A stretch of DNA of 35,461 nucleotides. Source: Vibrio aestivus. Its GTDB lineage: Bacteria; Pseudomonadota; Gammaproteobacteria; Enterobacterales; Vibrionaceae. Under the pieces are notes generated by a model that was not told the DNA's origin, ran no database searches, and saw only the letters and a list, made by a program, of their open reading frames with translations. The stretch spans positions 1 through 35,461 of the forward strand of contig JYJN01000085.1 of assembly GCA_003263845.1 (NCBI GenBank). The letters are read 5' to 3'. A program made the position numbers and the translations under genes. This document shows positions 1-8,875 of the stretch, in pieces; the first letter of the stretch is position 1, and the number at the start of each line of letters is the position of its first letter.

Positions 1-238
1 TGGGTTCATTTATTCCAAATCGTTTTGGTGTTCATGACATGTTAGGTAATGTGGGAGAGTGGGTCGACGCATGTTTACCTAAGCGAATACCCGGAGATCA
101 AGAATGCAACACGTACATGTTCCTTGGGGGGCTTGGTATCTTGACGGGCGAGATTTAACCCCTGATACCATCTGGACGAGACATATCGACATTCGTGAGC
201 CGTACGTGGGCTTTAGACTCGTCGAGCAAACCCAATAG
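1..238 (+). CDS. Formylglycine-generating-enzyme (FGE/SUMF1-like) domain protein, C-terminal part, frameshifted
   Basis: Only the C-terminus lies in the window. Reading from base 3 gives NRFGVHDMLGNVGEWVDA, the signature of the FGE-sulfatase/SUMF1 fold (family form: N-x-FGLYDMLGNVWEW). The frame breaks near 125-133 in a G6 run. It resumes at 134 as WYLDGRDL and runs to VGFRLVEQTQ and the stop at 236-238. The family's usual FRGGSW and GFR motifs fall on either side of the break, so one base is probably missing. Family members include sulfatase-activating enzymes, but many bacterial relatives have other or unknown roles, so the substrate cannot be told from this fragment. Confidence 0.7.
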
Positions 239-311
239 GCACTGTATGTGATTCGCTCGATTCGATTGCATTCTATACCTACAAATTCCAGTTAGCGGTG
301 CTCTAAAGAAA

Positions 312-336
312 AGCAGTGTGCGAGGAGCACACTGCT
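312..336 (-). terminator. Intrinsic terminator of the small gene at 443-697
   Basis: A perfect 10-bp inverted repeat (AGCAGTGTGC / GCACACTGCT) encloses a 5-nt loop. On the minus strand it is followed by TTTTCTTTAGA, a fair U-tract. On the plus strand the tail is TATG, so it mainly serves leftward transcription. It may also help stop read-through from the FGE-like gene. Confidence 0.6.
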
Positions 337-442
337 TATGTGGATTTAGGTACAAATATTTGTTCTTAGTGTCACTATCTAACAGATATTAAAGGGGAAG
401 TCATGATTTCTTTGGCATCCCCCTTACTTATTGAAATGTCAT

Positions 443-697
443 TTATAAAAGTGCCGAAACTTCTAACAGATAGTTAACCTGGTGTGTGAGATTTGGGTAT
501 TCACCAACCAGTATCTTAAACCTATCGTCAATACTGCCTTGATCTTTCACAGAAGAAAACGTTTTAACCGCTGCCACAGGCGCATCGAGTAATGAAGTTT
601 TGATGACATTCAAATCGATGTGATTAACCTTTTCCACTTTAGTCAGCGCATCAATAATGCTTGAGATGCTTATGTGTGTTGTTTCGACATTGTTCAT
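443..697 (-). CDS. Small hypothetical protein (84 aa)
   Basis: An 84-residue open frame with an ATG start at 697 and TAA stop at 443-445. I do not recognise the family. The product has no signal peptide or membrane segment, no cysteines and mixed charge. It looks like a small soluble cytoplasmic protein rich in short helices. The ribosome-binding site is weak. A good terminator hairpin lies about 110 bp downstream on the same strand, which supports it being a real gene. It is flanked by a tandemly unrelated FGE-like gene and by a long AT-rich intergenic region. Confidence 0.45.
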   Translation of the reverse strand: MNNVETTHISISSIIDALTKVEKVNHIDLNVIKTSLLDAPVAAVKTFSSVKDQGSIDDRFKILVGEYPNLTHQVNYLLEVSALL

Positions 698-1035
698 GAT
701 GGTTCGCTTGTTAACGATAGTGTGCCAATTATTATTTTGGCGTACTTTACCTCTGAATATTTGAAAGCAGCATGATATTAATCAAACAAACGATTCTCAA
801 AGATACATTACACTACCATTAAGAATGCTTATTATTTGCATTTCGTGGGTTCTGCCGGTATGGCGAAGTTTTCTAATCGTTTGCTTTTAATTCTTCAATG
901 CTATTAACAGATGTTTGCTAATTGAATAGAATCAAAGGTAACCAATTAATTCCTCACTGTTACGAGAATTCTAGAGAGCAAATATTTCCTTTCTATTTCT
1001 TCGACTTCTTATTGATTAGAATCTATAAAGTATAA
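698..1035. other. Intergenic region upstream of the ABC exporter genes
   Basis: An AT-rich stretch of 338 bp with no supported open frame. It holds a Fur-box-like palindrome (824-842) and must contain the divergent promoters for the small gene at 443-697 and for the ABC pair. I could not place a convincing -35/-10 pair in it. Confidence 0.5.
824..842. promoter_or_regulatory. Candidate Fur box upstream of the ABC exporter pair
   Basis: AATGCTTATTATTTGCATT is a near-perfect palindrome. It matches about 14 of 18 defined positions of the Fur-box form AATGATAATnATTATCATT. It lies about 190 bp before the ABC exporter start, which is rather far for direct promoter occlusion. A second Fur-like site precedes the convergent fhuF-like gene. 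This is a consensus match by eye only. Confidence 0.4.
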
Positions 1036-2840
1036 ATGACAAAAATACAGTTCTTCAGGCATTACTTGAGAATGAACCGCAATTCGTATCTATTGGCGAT
1101 TGTGCTCATATTTTTAGTGAACTGGCTCCAAGTAGAAATCCCTCGCTATATTCAACTAGCCATAGACCTCATTGACGACGCCACCAATGAAGGTCACCAA
1201 CAACTGCAAACGTACGTACTAATGGTAGTGTCATGTCGGTTTCAATGGTGATTGTGCGTATACTTTCAAGGATATACGCGCTTAACCCAGGGCGCATCAC
1301 CGAAGCTGACCTTAAAAACACCTTACTAAGAAAGTTGAACACGTTGCCAGGCACCTTCCATGACCGATTTGCATCTGGAAAGCTCATTTCAATTGTAAAC
1401 AATGACTTGAATGGCATTCGCTTGCTGTTTGGAGTGGGGTTTCTCCAATTTTTTAATGCGTTACTCGCACTGTCATTAACGCCGCTCTACATGTGGCATA
1501 TTTCGCCACAACTGACTATGTATTCTGTTATCCCGATTGCAATTGCGTTTGTGATATTTCGAATCGGTTTTAAGCGGATGAAAGATTTGCACTCAGAGCA
1601 CATGAGCCGCTTGCAAACGCTATCTGCACAGATGATGAACTACTTGTCGGGCATCGATCTCATCAAGAATCAACAAATGTCTCCTTGGGTGCGAACCGAA
1701 ATCGAAAAGTTGAATCAATTGATGCTTGAGTGCCGTATGAAGATAACCCGTATTCAAGTCTTTTATATGCCTGTTCTTGATTACGGTAACAACCTGATGA
1801 AGATTGTAATTTTGGGGTTAGGTGGCTACATGCTGATGCAACAGGAGTTAAGCCTTGGGGAAATCACGGCATTTCTGACTTATTCCGTGCTATTGGCCAT
1901 GCCGCTGATGCAACTTGGTCGTATTGCAACCATATACCAAAGAGGTATGGTGGGTATACAAAGCGCGCAAACCATCTTAAACGCTAACCCCCCAGAAACC
2001 GATACTCAGCGTCTAGACAGTAGTGAAATAAGCCACTTTAAAGGCAATAGTTTATCAGTTAGAAATCTGACTTATTCCTATCCAGATGAAAAACGCGTCA
2101 TCCTAGACAACGTGAGTTTTGACATTCCCGCGGGGAAAAAATTAGGGGTGTTAGGTAGCGTTGGAGCGGGTAAGACAACACTCGTGAACTGCATAAATCA
2201 TCATTTAGAATTGCCGAAAGGCTCTGTATTCATAGGCGACACAGACGTAACAACTTTGTCACGCAGTGATTTAAGGCGCTATGTTAAGACTATTACTCAA
2301 GAGCCATATCTATTTTCAGCGACTGTAGAAGAAAATATTCGCTTTGGTACTCATGATGATGAGGTGAATCGAGCGCAGATTGATGAGGTGTTGGCACTCA
2401 GCCAGCTCGCGGAAGATGTCAGTCGATTTGAAAAAGGTGATCAGACGCTGGTGGGCGAGAAGGGCATCATGTTGTCGGGTGGTCAAAAGCAAAGACTAAG
2501 CATCGCTCGTGCTCTGCTCGAATCGACAGACTTAATTATTCTCGACAACGTATTGTCTGCCGTCGACTATGAAACGGAGCGCAAAATCTTAGAAGGGTTG
2601 TTCTCTCGATTGGAAGAACAGTCTGTTTTAGTGGTTTCTCACCGTGTAAATGCCCTTGAATATATGGATGAAATTATTGTCCTTCAAGAGGGTAAGGTGA
2701 TTGCTAAAGGCGATCATCATAACCTGTTAAAAACGTGCCCTTACTACTTAGAAACGTGGCAATTACAGCAAAATAGAGAAGAGCAGAATCAAGAAGAGCA
2801 AAGTCAAACTGAAATGAATAAGTCGGAGGACGCATGTTAA
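1036..2840 (+). CDS. ABC exporter half-transporter, first subunit (MdlA-like), frameshifted
   Basis: Repaired length is about 601 aa, normal for a TMD-NBD half-exporter. The first frame (1036-1251) carries the N-terminus and first membrane helix. The frame breaks near 1221-1232, where inserting one base (ATGG to ATGGG) joins it to the second frame, which continues to 2840. The NBD shows Walker A GSVGAGKTT, signature LSGGQKQR, Walker B LIILDN and H-loop VVSHR. The Walker B Asp is followed by Asn instead of the catalytic Glu, so its own ATP site is probably the degenerate one of a heterodimer. The gene overlaps the next ABC gene by 7 nt (ATGTTAA). The substrate is unknown; MdlA/YbtP-type proteins are the nearest architecture I recognise. 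Confidence 0.85.
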
Positions 2841-4600
2841 AATCTGTCGATATCGCGTATCTCAAGCACTTCTTCCAGTTTGCTAAAAAGTATCGTAGTA
2901 CGGCGCTTTTAGGTATCTCGATGCTGCCGCTTTCGGTCATTACCAGCATTTTGTTCCCTTGGTTGATCATTCAGATCATCGATGTGCACCTTAGCAATTC
3001 AGATATGGATGGTCTAATGCTATATGTGGGCTATCTCATCCTCGTTCTTATCGCTAGCTATATCGTGGATAGCTTATATTCCTACAGTCTCCGTAAGACA
3101 GGGCAATATACGATTACTGACATGCGCTCCATGTTGTTTCAACGGGTACTTAAGCTTCCAAGGCGATATTTCGATGATAGGCCAACCGGAGTGACCTTAA
3201 GCCGGCTAACCAGTGACTTGGAAACCATTGGAGAAACGTTTGTCACGTCGGTGGTGGGTTTGGTGAAAGATACGCTAAACACCGTCGCCTTGATTGCGAT
3301 GATGATGTACATCAATTGGCAGTTAACCGTGATTGTTATGTTGATTATGCCGCCAGTCATGTATTTAACTGTCTACATTCGCAACCGATTACGAGCGATG
3401 CATCTTGTTACGCGCTCGGCGCTGGCAAGAGGCATTGGCTACCTTCAAGAGCTACTTCATGGGATGAAAACCGTTCAGCTCTATCGAGCGGAGGAGCGAG
3501 TCGAGAAGCGCTATAAATCCTATACAGATGAGTTCTTACGTGCTCAGAAAAAGATAAACAAATATGACGCAATTTTATTTTCAGTTATTTCGGGTGTTAC
3601 TTCGATAACCATCGCATTGCTCATCTGGTACGGTTCTGGCGAAGTGCTTGCTGGTACTTTGACGTTGGGTGTGTTGATTGCTTTCATCAACACTCTAGAG
3701 AAAGTGTTTGTACCGATTCGTGACTTCACCTCTCAAATTGCATCGATTCAAAGCTCGTTCGCAGCCTTTGATCATATCGAAGAGCTGTTTGTCGAGCCGA
3801 CTGAAGAGCAAGGCCGTCGGTTAAGAGACTCAAAGGAGCTACAGAACCAGTTATCTGAGTTTAAGAGCCTTGAGTTTAAGAACGTGAGTTTCCGATATCG
3901 TAAAGACACGCCTTATGTGCTCAACAATGTGTCTTTTGTATTAGAAAAAGGCCATCAAATAGCGTTGGTAGGCTCGACAGGCTCGGGTAAGTCGACAATT
4001 CTGCGATTGATTTCCAGAACCTATTTGGACTATGAGGGTAGCATTCTGCTCAATGGCATCGAGCTGGCAGAGATTTCCATTGCAGATTCGAGCCGCCTTT
4101 TCTCGTTAATGATGCAAGACGTTCACCTGTTTGAGGCGAGCATTGGATTTAACATTGGGTTGGGTAAGGAGGCTATCTCGGAAGAGCAAATCGTCGAGTC
4201 AGCCAAGTTCGTATACGCAGACTCCTTTATTGAGCGCTTGCCAAACAAATACGACTTTACTATTGATAAAAACGGTAGCAATTTATCCGTTGGCCAAACT
4301 CAATTAATTTCATTTGCCCGCGCAGTGGCGCAGGGCGGACAAGTGATGATGCTTGATGAGGCGACCAGCTCGGTTGACTCAATTACCGAAAATTTGATTC
4401 AAAAAGCCATGGCGCGTTTATTCAAAGAGAAAACCGTCATTGCTATTGCGCACCGCTTAAGTACCGTGCGGCACTCGGACCTCATTCTAGTATTAGAAAA
4501 AGGTGAAGTGGTCGAGCAGGGCAATCATAAACAGCTAGTCGAACAAAAAGGTGTTTATGCTGCTTTACTAAAAGATTCAATTGTCGAAACGGCGGCTTAA
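2834..4600 (+). CDS. ABC exporter half-transporter, second subunit (MdlB-like)
   Basis: 588 aa with six predicted membrane helices in the first ~310 residues, then an NBD. Walker A is GSTGSGKST, the signature is LSVGQTQL, Walker B is VMMLDEATSSVD with the catalytic Glu, and the H-loop is IAHRLST. The signature's second Gly is Val, as in MdlB. This degenerate signature would pair with the Asn-bearing site of the first subunit. The intact Walker B would pair with the first subunit's LSGGQ, giving one good and one poor ATP site. A strong ribosome-binding site (GGAGGA) lies just upstream, inside the end of the first subunit. It converges on the fhuF-like gene with a 31-bp gap and no clear terminator. 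Context suggests siderophore or iron-related transport, but this is inference. Confidence 0.88.
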   Translation: MLKSVDIAYLKHFFQFAKKYRSTALLGISMLPLSVITSILFPWLIIQIIDVHLSNSDMDGLMLYVGYLILVLIASYIVDSLYSYSLRKTGQYTITDMRSMLFQRVLKLPRRYFDDRPTGVTLSRLTSDLETIGETFVTSVVGLVKDTLNTVALIAMMMYINWQLTVIVMLIMPPVMYLTVYIRNRLRAMHLVTRSALARGIGYLQELLHGMKTVQLYRAEERVEKRYKSYTDEFLRAQKKINKYDAILFSVISGVTSITIALLIWYGSGEVLAGTLTLGVLIAFINTLEKVFVPIRDFTSQIASIQSSFAAFDHIEELFVEPTEEQGRRLRDSKELQNQLSEFKSLEFKNVSFRYRKDTPYVLNNVSFVLEKGHQIALVGSTGSGKSTILRLISRTYLDYEGSILLNGIELAEISIADSSRLFSLMMQDVHLFEASIGFNIGLGKEAISEEQIVESAKFVYADSFIERLPNKYDFTIDKNGSNLSVGQTQLISFARAVAQGGQVMMLDEATSSVDSITENLIQKAMARLFKEKTVIAIAHRLSTVRHSDLILVLEKGEVVEQGNHKQLVEQKGVYAALLKDSIVETAA

Positions 4601-4631
4601 TAGTGCACTAAATTCAATAAACGATCACTTG

Positions 4632-5330
4632 TTAAGACTTTCGTGGGCAGTCTTCACATAGACTTCTTCCATTGCACTTGTAGACAAGGCAACAGCTTGT
4701 CCGAGTAAGTACACTGTGATTATCGTGAGAAGCAGCGAGACCCTGTACCGGCTTTAATGGAAGATTCAGCGCATCGAACCATAGATGCGCTTGCTCAAGC
4801 AATTGCTCGTGTGTTAGTTCTGATCGATATGCTTGCAACTTGATAAGACACCCCAATACCCGATCGGCAATAAGGTGCTGGCTGTAGCCAGGCCGGATTC
4901 GAATAAAATGGTTCATTTGATCCAAATAGAAATCGAACAGTTCTGTGATAGCTTTTCCAGCAATATCTATCAAATCATAAACGTCACCATGATGGTGCGC
5001 ACCGTCCGGAAAGGAATAGCCTGCGACGTAGGTATCGTGAACTTCTTGGGAGATGTCTCTTAAATTTGGAAGGGCCTGTAACCCATATATTGAGATGAAA
5101 GCAACATACACAGGTTGCCAAGTGAGCAAATCCCACGTTCTTGTCATCCAATACGCTTTACCTGCTTCAGGTGAAGTTTCTGCAAGTTGCTGATATAAGC
5201 CGTGAACTTGCTTAGCGCAGTCTTCATAAAGCGTTATTTCTTTTGGTAAGGGCTGGCGAACTTCGCCTTTTAGATACGGTGAAACTTGGGAAGAAAATTC
5301 AAAAAGGTGATGGTGGAAATCGGCACTCAT
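4632..5330 (-). CDS. FhuF-family siderophore-iron reductase
   Basis: 232 aa. The C-terminus carries CCLVYKCNGRSLCEDC, which fits the CC-x10-C-x2-C cluster that binds [2Fe-2S] in E. coli FhuF. Family members reduce ferric hydroxamate-type siderophores in the cytoplasm and so release iron. The rest is a soluble helical domain typical of the family. The gene stands alone on the minus strand, convergent with the ABC exporter pair. A Fur-box-like sequence lies 58 bp upstream of its ATG, consistent with iron repression. Its exact siderophore partner cannot be read from the window. Confidence 0.85.
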   Translation of the reverse strand: MSADFHHHLFEFSSQVSPYLKGEVRQPLPKEITLYEDCAKQVHGLYQQLAETSPEAGKAYWMTRTWDLLTWQPVYVAFISIYGLQALPNLRDISQEVHDTYVAGYSFPDGAHHHGDVYDLIDIAGKAITELFDFYLDQMNHFIRIRPGYSQHLIADRVLGCLIKLQAYRSELTHEQLLEQAHLWFDALNLPLKPVQGLAASHDNHSVLTRTSCCLVYKCNGRSLCEDCPRKS

Positions 5331-5387
5331 TAGGATGCGAAGTTTAACTAGAACAATGTGCTAGAACCTTATAGGTAATAGTAGGCA

Positions 5388-5406
5388 AAAGCAATTGATT
5401 CTCATT
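5388..5406 (-). promoter_or_regulatory. Candidate Fur box upstream of the fhuF-like gene
   Basis: On the minus strand AATGAGAATCAATTGCTTT matches about 13 of 18 defined positions of AATGATAATnATTATCATT. The left half is strong and the right half weak. It lies 58 bp upstream of the ATG of the FhuF-like reductase, where a Fur site would be expected. Confidence 0.45.
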
Positions 5407-5559
5407 ACTACTAGAGGGTTGTTCAACTAGTGCTTCATTTATTAAATTGACGGTCTATCAAATAGCAACCCAATCGTTTGAGTAAGCTAACATCATTTAC
5501 TGATAGACATGTTTGTTGCAGAATTGAGATAAATAACTCGCAATAGACATTGTCTGACT

Positions 5560-6252
5560 ATGCTAACTATGACTGTCAAAGGTTTTGTTTCTACCTCTTT
5601 ACTTACACTTCTTTCGTTCTCTATTTTTGCTTCCGCCAACGCAAGCGAGATTAAGAAAAGCACCAGTGGTATTTGTCACGATGTGGCATCACCAAGTTAT
5701 GCTCGCACAAAAAATTTCACTTCTTACGATTCAGTAGAAGCTTGTTTAGACAGTGGTGGAAGGCTACCCAAGAACGCTGCGCGTACAAAAACAGGTGCCC
5801 ACAGTTTGCCTGATACCAGTAAGCAGTATGCGCGACATGAATTTGGGCATGGATGGGCGGATATGAACGGTGATTGCCGTAATGCACGCGCCGAAGCTCT
5901 AGTTGCACAATCTGTTGCTCCTGTTCGTTTTCAGACCGACAAAGAGTGCCGCGTTATAGCAGGACGTTGGAATTCAACGTTCACCGGAAACACCATTTAC
6001 GATGCGGCTGATATTGATATCGACCACGTGGTTCCGCTGCGATGGGCTTGGTCACGCGGTGCTAAAACATGGGATAGAGAGAAACGTGTTCAATTTGCAA
6101 ATGACCAAGCAAACCTATTAGCCGTAGAGGCGAGTCTCAATCGACAAAAAGGAGCAAAAGGGCTTGATGAATGGCTCCCACCAAAGAATCAATGCCAATA
6201 CATTTCACGCTTTTTGAGAATCAAAAAAGGTTTATGGATTGGTTCTAAGTAG
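5560..6252 (+). CDS. Secreted HNH-type endonuclease (DUF1524/GmrSD-like domain)
   Basis: 230 aa. An N-terminal signal peptide (hydrophobic residues ~8-28, ASANAS cleavage region) points to export. Residues ~90-115 (ARHEFGHGWADMNGDCRNAR) and the DIDHVVPL motif with His156 match the secreted HNH family that includes DUF1524 proteins. N185-LLAVE and N194-RQKG complete the beta-beta-alpha-metal site. Cysteines at 39, 62, 106, 130 and near the C-terminus could form disulfides. The likely role is extracellular DNA degradation, for nutrients or matrix turnover. The start may instead be the ATG nine bases downstream; neither has a good ribosome-binding site. A terminator follows at 6305-6327. Confidence 0.8.
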   Translation: MLTMTVKGFVSTSLLTLLSFSIFASANASEIKKSTSGICHDVASPSYARTKNFTSYDSVEACLDSGGRLPKNAARTKTGAHSLPDTSKQYARHEFGHGWADMNGDCRNARAEALVAQSVAPVRFQTDKECRVIAGRWNSTFTGNTIYDAADIDIDHVVPLRWAWSRGAKTWDREKRVQFANDQANLLAVEASLNRQKGAKGLDEWLPPKNQCQYISRFLRIKKGLWIGSK

Positions 6253-6304
6253 CGATGAATCTGACACTTACCAAAAAATCAAAGTGGACTACTGCGGATA
6301 ATTT

Positions 6305-6327
6305 AAAGGCGCGTTAGTCGCGCCTTT
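6305..6327. terminator. Bidirectional terminator between the nuclease and selO
   Basis: AAAGGCGCG / CGCGCCTTT makes a 9-bp perfect stem with loop TTAGT. It has T-rich flanks on both strands (ACTTCTT to the right; TTTAAATTA on the minus strand). It lies between two convergent genes. Confidence 0.75.
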
Positions 6328-6355
6328 ACTTCTTCGGTTGTTTATTTGAGTTAAT

Positions 6356-7915
6356 CTAAGTCCCGCAAAACGTTTGGTAACGGCCAAGGCTGAGCGGAGC
6401 TGGCTGCTCATATGCATCTAGGCCATCTTTATGTTTAAACGGATGGGTAATAATCTCAAGTAATGTCTCGAATGGGCCATAGTCTCCAATTGCTGCGGCT
6501 TCTAGAGCTTCTTCAACTTTGTGATTTCGCGGAATATAAACTGGGTTAGAAGAGGCCATTTCAGTCAAAGCACTTTGTTGTTCAGTTTGACCTGTGAATG
6601 AAGCTTTCCAGCGAGTAAGCCAGTCACTAAACTCCGGTGAGTGTTTGAATAACTCAAACAAAGGAGATTCAGATACTGCATCTTGTTCACTTTCGTTAAT
6701 GATACTGTTTGCAAAGCGAGTGAGGTTACTAAAACACTGCGTGAAATCCACGGCTTTTGATTCCATTAGCTGAAATAGCTCGGCAGAGAGCTCGTCGACA
6801 TCTCCACGGTTTGTATTTAATAAGCCCAGCTTTTTCGCAATGCCTTGTGACCAGTTACGGTTGTATTGAGTCATAAAGTTGTGGAGTGTTTTGGTGGCTA
6901 GCTCTACAGACGCGTCTTGATCTTCAGCGATAAGAGAGAGGAAAGACTCTGCAAATCGAGCAAGATTCCATTGACCAATATACGGTTGGTTTTGATAGGC
7001 GTATCGACCACCGGAATCAATAGAACTAAACACAGTATCCGGATGGTAAGCTTCCATGAAGGCGCATGGCCCATAATCAATCGTTTCACCGCAAACCGTC
7101 ATGTTGTCTGTATTCATAACGCCGTGGATAAATCCAAGTAGCTGCCATTTTGCAATGAGTTGCGCTTGATTTTCGCATACTAACTCTAGAAAGCGTAAAT
7201 ATGGGTTCTCTGCTGCCTGTGCTTCAGGGTAGTGCCTTGCGATGGTGTAATCAGCCAATCGCTTAACTTCTTCCATGTCTCCGCGAGCAGCAACAAATTG
7301 AAAAGTGCCTACACGAATATGGCTTGACCCGACGCGGGTGACTATTGCACCGGGTATACTTTCTGCCCGCCAGATCTCTTCACCAGTGGTGACAGCAGCC
7401 AATGCCCGAGTTGTCGGCACACCAAGAGCAAACATCGCTTCAGACACGAGATACTCGCGTAAAACAGGTCCAATACCAGCTTTACCATCACCGCCTCTTG
7501 AATAGGCTGTACGGCCAGAACCTTTTAGTTGAATGTCTTTCCTTAAACCTTGGTTATCATGAGTTTCACCAATTAGCAGTGCACGGCCATCACCAAGCTG
7601 TGGGTTATAGTTACCAAACTGATGACCCGCATAGGCTTGAGCGAGTGGGGCGGAGCCTTCTAACTCAAGTTGGCCAGCAAACACTTGAGCGAGTTCATCA
7701 TCGGTGGTGCCCGACATCTTGATATTGAGGGATTGTGCCAGAGGATAATTGAACTTGATAAGCTCTGGATTGGGTACCGGCGCAGCCAATTGGTGAGAGA
7801 TGAAGTCAGGTAACTGTTTGGCGTAGCTATTATCGAAATCGATATGGATCGTCTTCGATGTTACCGTGTTTGCTTCGTCTGGGGTAACTTTCCCCTGAGT
7901 ATCTTGGTTTGACAC
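6356..7915 (-). CDS. selO: SelO/YdiU-family protein AMPylase
   Basis: 519 aa, slightly longer than E. coli SelO because of an N-terminal extension. SelO is a pseudokinase-fold enzyme that transfers AMP from ATP to Ser/Thr/Tyr of target proteins, including redox proteins. Seen here: AGHQFGNYNPQLGDGRA, the lysine-bearing LKGSGRTAYSRGGDG loop, the HGVMNTDN catalytic loop and DYGPCAFM, all diagnostic. The C-terminus FCGT keeps the conserved penultimate-region Cys, which corresponds to the redox Cys/Sec motif of the family. The start is GTG at 7913-7915, preceded by AAGGGA at 6-nt spacing. It appears to be a single-gene unit. Confidence 0.93.
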   Translation of the reverse strand: MSNQDTQGKVTPDEANTVTSKTIHIDFDNSYAKQLPDFISHQLAAPVPNPELIKFNYPLAQSLNIKMSGTTDDELAQVFAGQLELEGSAPLAQAYAGHQFGNYNPQLGDGRALLIGETHDNQGLRKDIQLKGSGRTAYSRGGDGKAGIGPVLREYLVSEAMFALGVPTTRALAAVTTGEEIWRAESIPGAIVTRVGSSHIRVGTFQFVAARGDMEEVKRLADYTIARHYPEAQAAENPYLRFLELVCENQAQLIAKWQLLGFIHGVMNTDNMTVCGETIDYGPCAFMEAYHPDTVFSSIDSGGRYAYQNQPYIGQWNLARFAESFLSLIAEDQDASVELATKTLHNFMTQYNRNWSQGIAKKLGLLNTNRGDVDELSAELFQLMESKAVDFTQCFSNLTRFANSIINESEQDAVSESPLFELFKHSPEFSDWLTRWKASFTGQTEQQSALTEMASSNPVYIPRNHKVEEALEAAAIGDYGPFETLLEIITHPFKHKDGLDAYEQPAPLSLGRYQTFCGT

Positions 7916-8011
7916 GATATTCCCTTAAAAATAAGTAGTCCTATGGTATTAACATAGTTGGTGTTTGATTCAACAGATCAGTTTTAACGGGTTCATCCAC
8001 TCAAAACTTTA

Positions 8012-8042
8012 AGGCCTGTTGAAAAGAATCTTCAACAGGCTT
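8012..8042 (-). terminator. Probable terminator of the GST gene
   Basis: GCCTGTTGAA / TTCAACAGGC (8014-8023 and 8031-8040) makes a 10-bp perfect stem with a 7-nt loop. On the minus strand it is followed by CTTAAAGTTTTG. It lies about 70 bp beyond the stop of the glutathione S-transferase gene. Confidence 0.55.
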
Positions 8043-8113
8043 AGAGTGTCAGTAATTCTATTAAAAGAAAATACCGTTTTTAATGTGGGATTGTGGCTTA
8101 TGCGTAGCCAGAT

Positions 8114-8761
8114 CTATCGTTCGACACCCGCTTCATCTTCTTCAACAATGTCGCTTTCCATTGCCGCTTGTTTTAACCACACTCGTATCGCATTGCTTTG
8201 AAGCACTTTGTTCTGGTAAGCCTTAGCTCTTTTTGACAGTTCGATGCCGTAGGTTTCAAATCGCAGGGCAACTGGGGCAAACATTGCATCAGCGATTGAC
8301 CAATCACCAAACAGCCACTGCTCTGGATACTCTTCTTGCTGCTGTGACCAAATTGCATCAATGCGAGCAATATCATTTTGAGCTTGTTCACTTAAATCAA
8401 CAAAGCGCTTCGCTCTGCAGTTCATTGGCATTTCGTTTCTTAGCGCCATAAAGCCGGAGTGCATTTCTGAAGATAACGCCCGGGCTAGTGCTTTGTCTTT
8501 TTTGTTCGTTGGCCATGCGCTACCTGATAGGTACTCGTCGTTGATGTATTCAAGAATGGCCAATGAATCCCATATCGAAATATCGTCATCAACAAGCGTC
8601 GGAACTTTCTTTGTAGGGTTGACTGATTCGAGAGTCTGGTAAAATTCAGGGGTGAAGAGTTTGAGTTTAACCACTTCAAAAGGAAGTTGGTTTTGTTCAA
8701 AAATGACCCAAGCGCGTAGTGACCAAGTCGAGTAGTTTTGATTTCCGATATATAACTTCAT
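8114..8761 (-). CDS. Glutathione S-transferase family protein
   Basis: 215 aa. The N-terminal thioredoxin-fold domain opens MKLYIGNQNYSTWSLRAW, with the catalytic-type Ser in the STWSLRAW region, and continues to the cis-Pro segment KKVPTLVDDD and the SLAILEYI glutathione-contact region. The helical C-terminal domain has the FGDWSIADAMFAPV motif typical of GSTs (family form: G...S.AD...). The likely role is conjugation or reduction of electrophiles in the cytoplasm. GGGAGAAAAATC precedes the ATG. It is divergent from a LysR regulator with a ~114-bp shared promoter region, so that regulator may control it. Confidence 0.9.
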   Translation of the reverse strand: MKLYIGNQNYSTWSLRAWVIFEQNQLPFEVVKLKLFTPEFYQTLESVNPTKKVPTLVDDDISIWDSLAILEYINDEYLSGSAWPTNKKDKALARALSSEMHSGFMALRNEMPMNCRAKRFVDLSEQAQNDIARIDAIWSQQQEEYPEQWLFGDWSIADAMFAPVALRFETYGIELSKRAKAYQNKVLQSNAIRVWLKQAAMESDIVEEDEAGVER

Positions 8762-8875
8762 GATTTTTCTCCCTTTGCTTTAATACGAATTTATAGGATT
8801 AAACCAAGCGCGACTAACGGATAATTTTGATAGTATCTATGGAATACAGCGATGGATTGCCTAAAGGTCGTATCA

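Noticed and set aside
7402..7722. A 106-aa open frame on the plus strand inside selO.
   Set aside because: It is antisense to well-conserved SelO motifs, with no ribosome-binding site or family features. A shadow frame.
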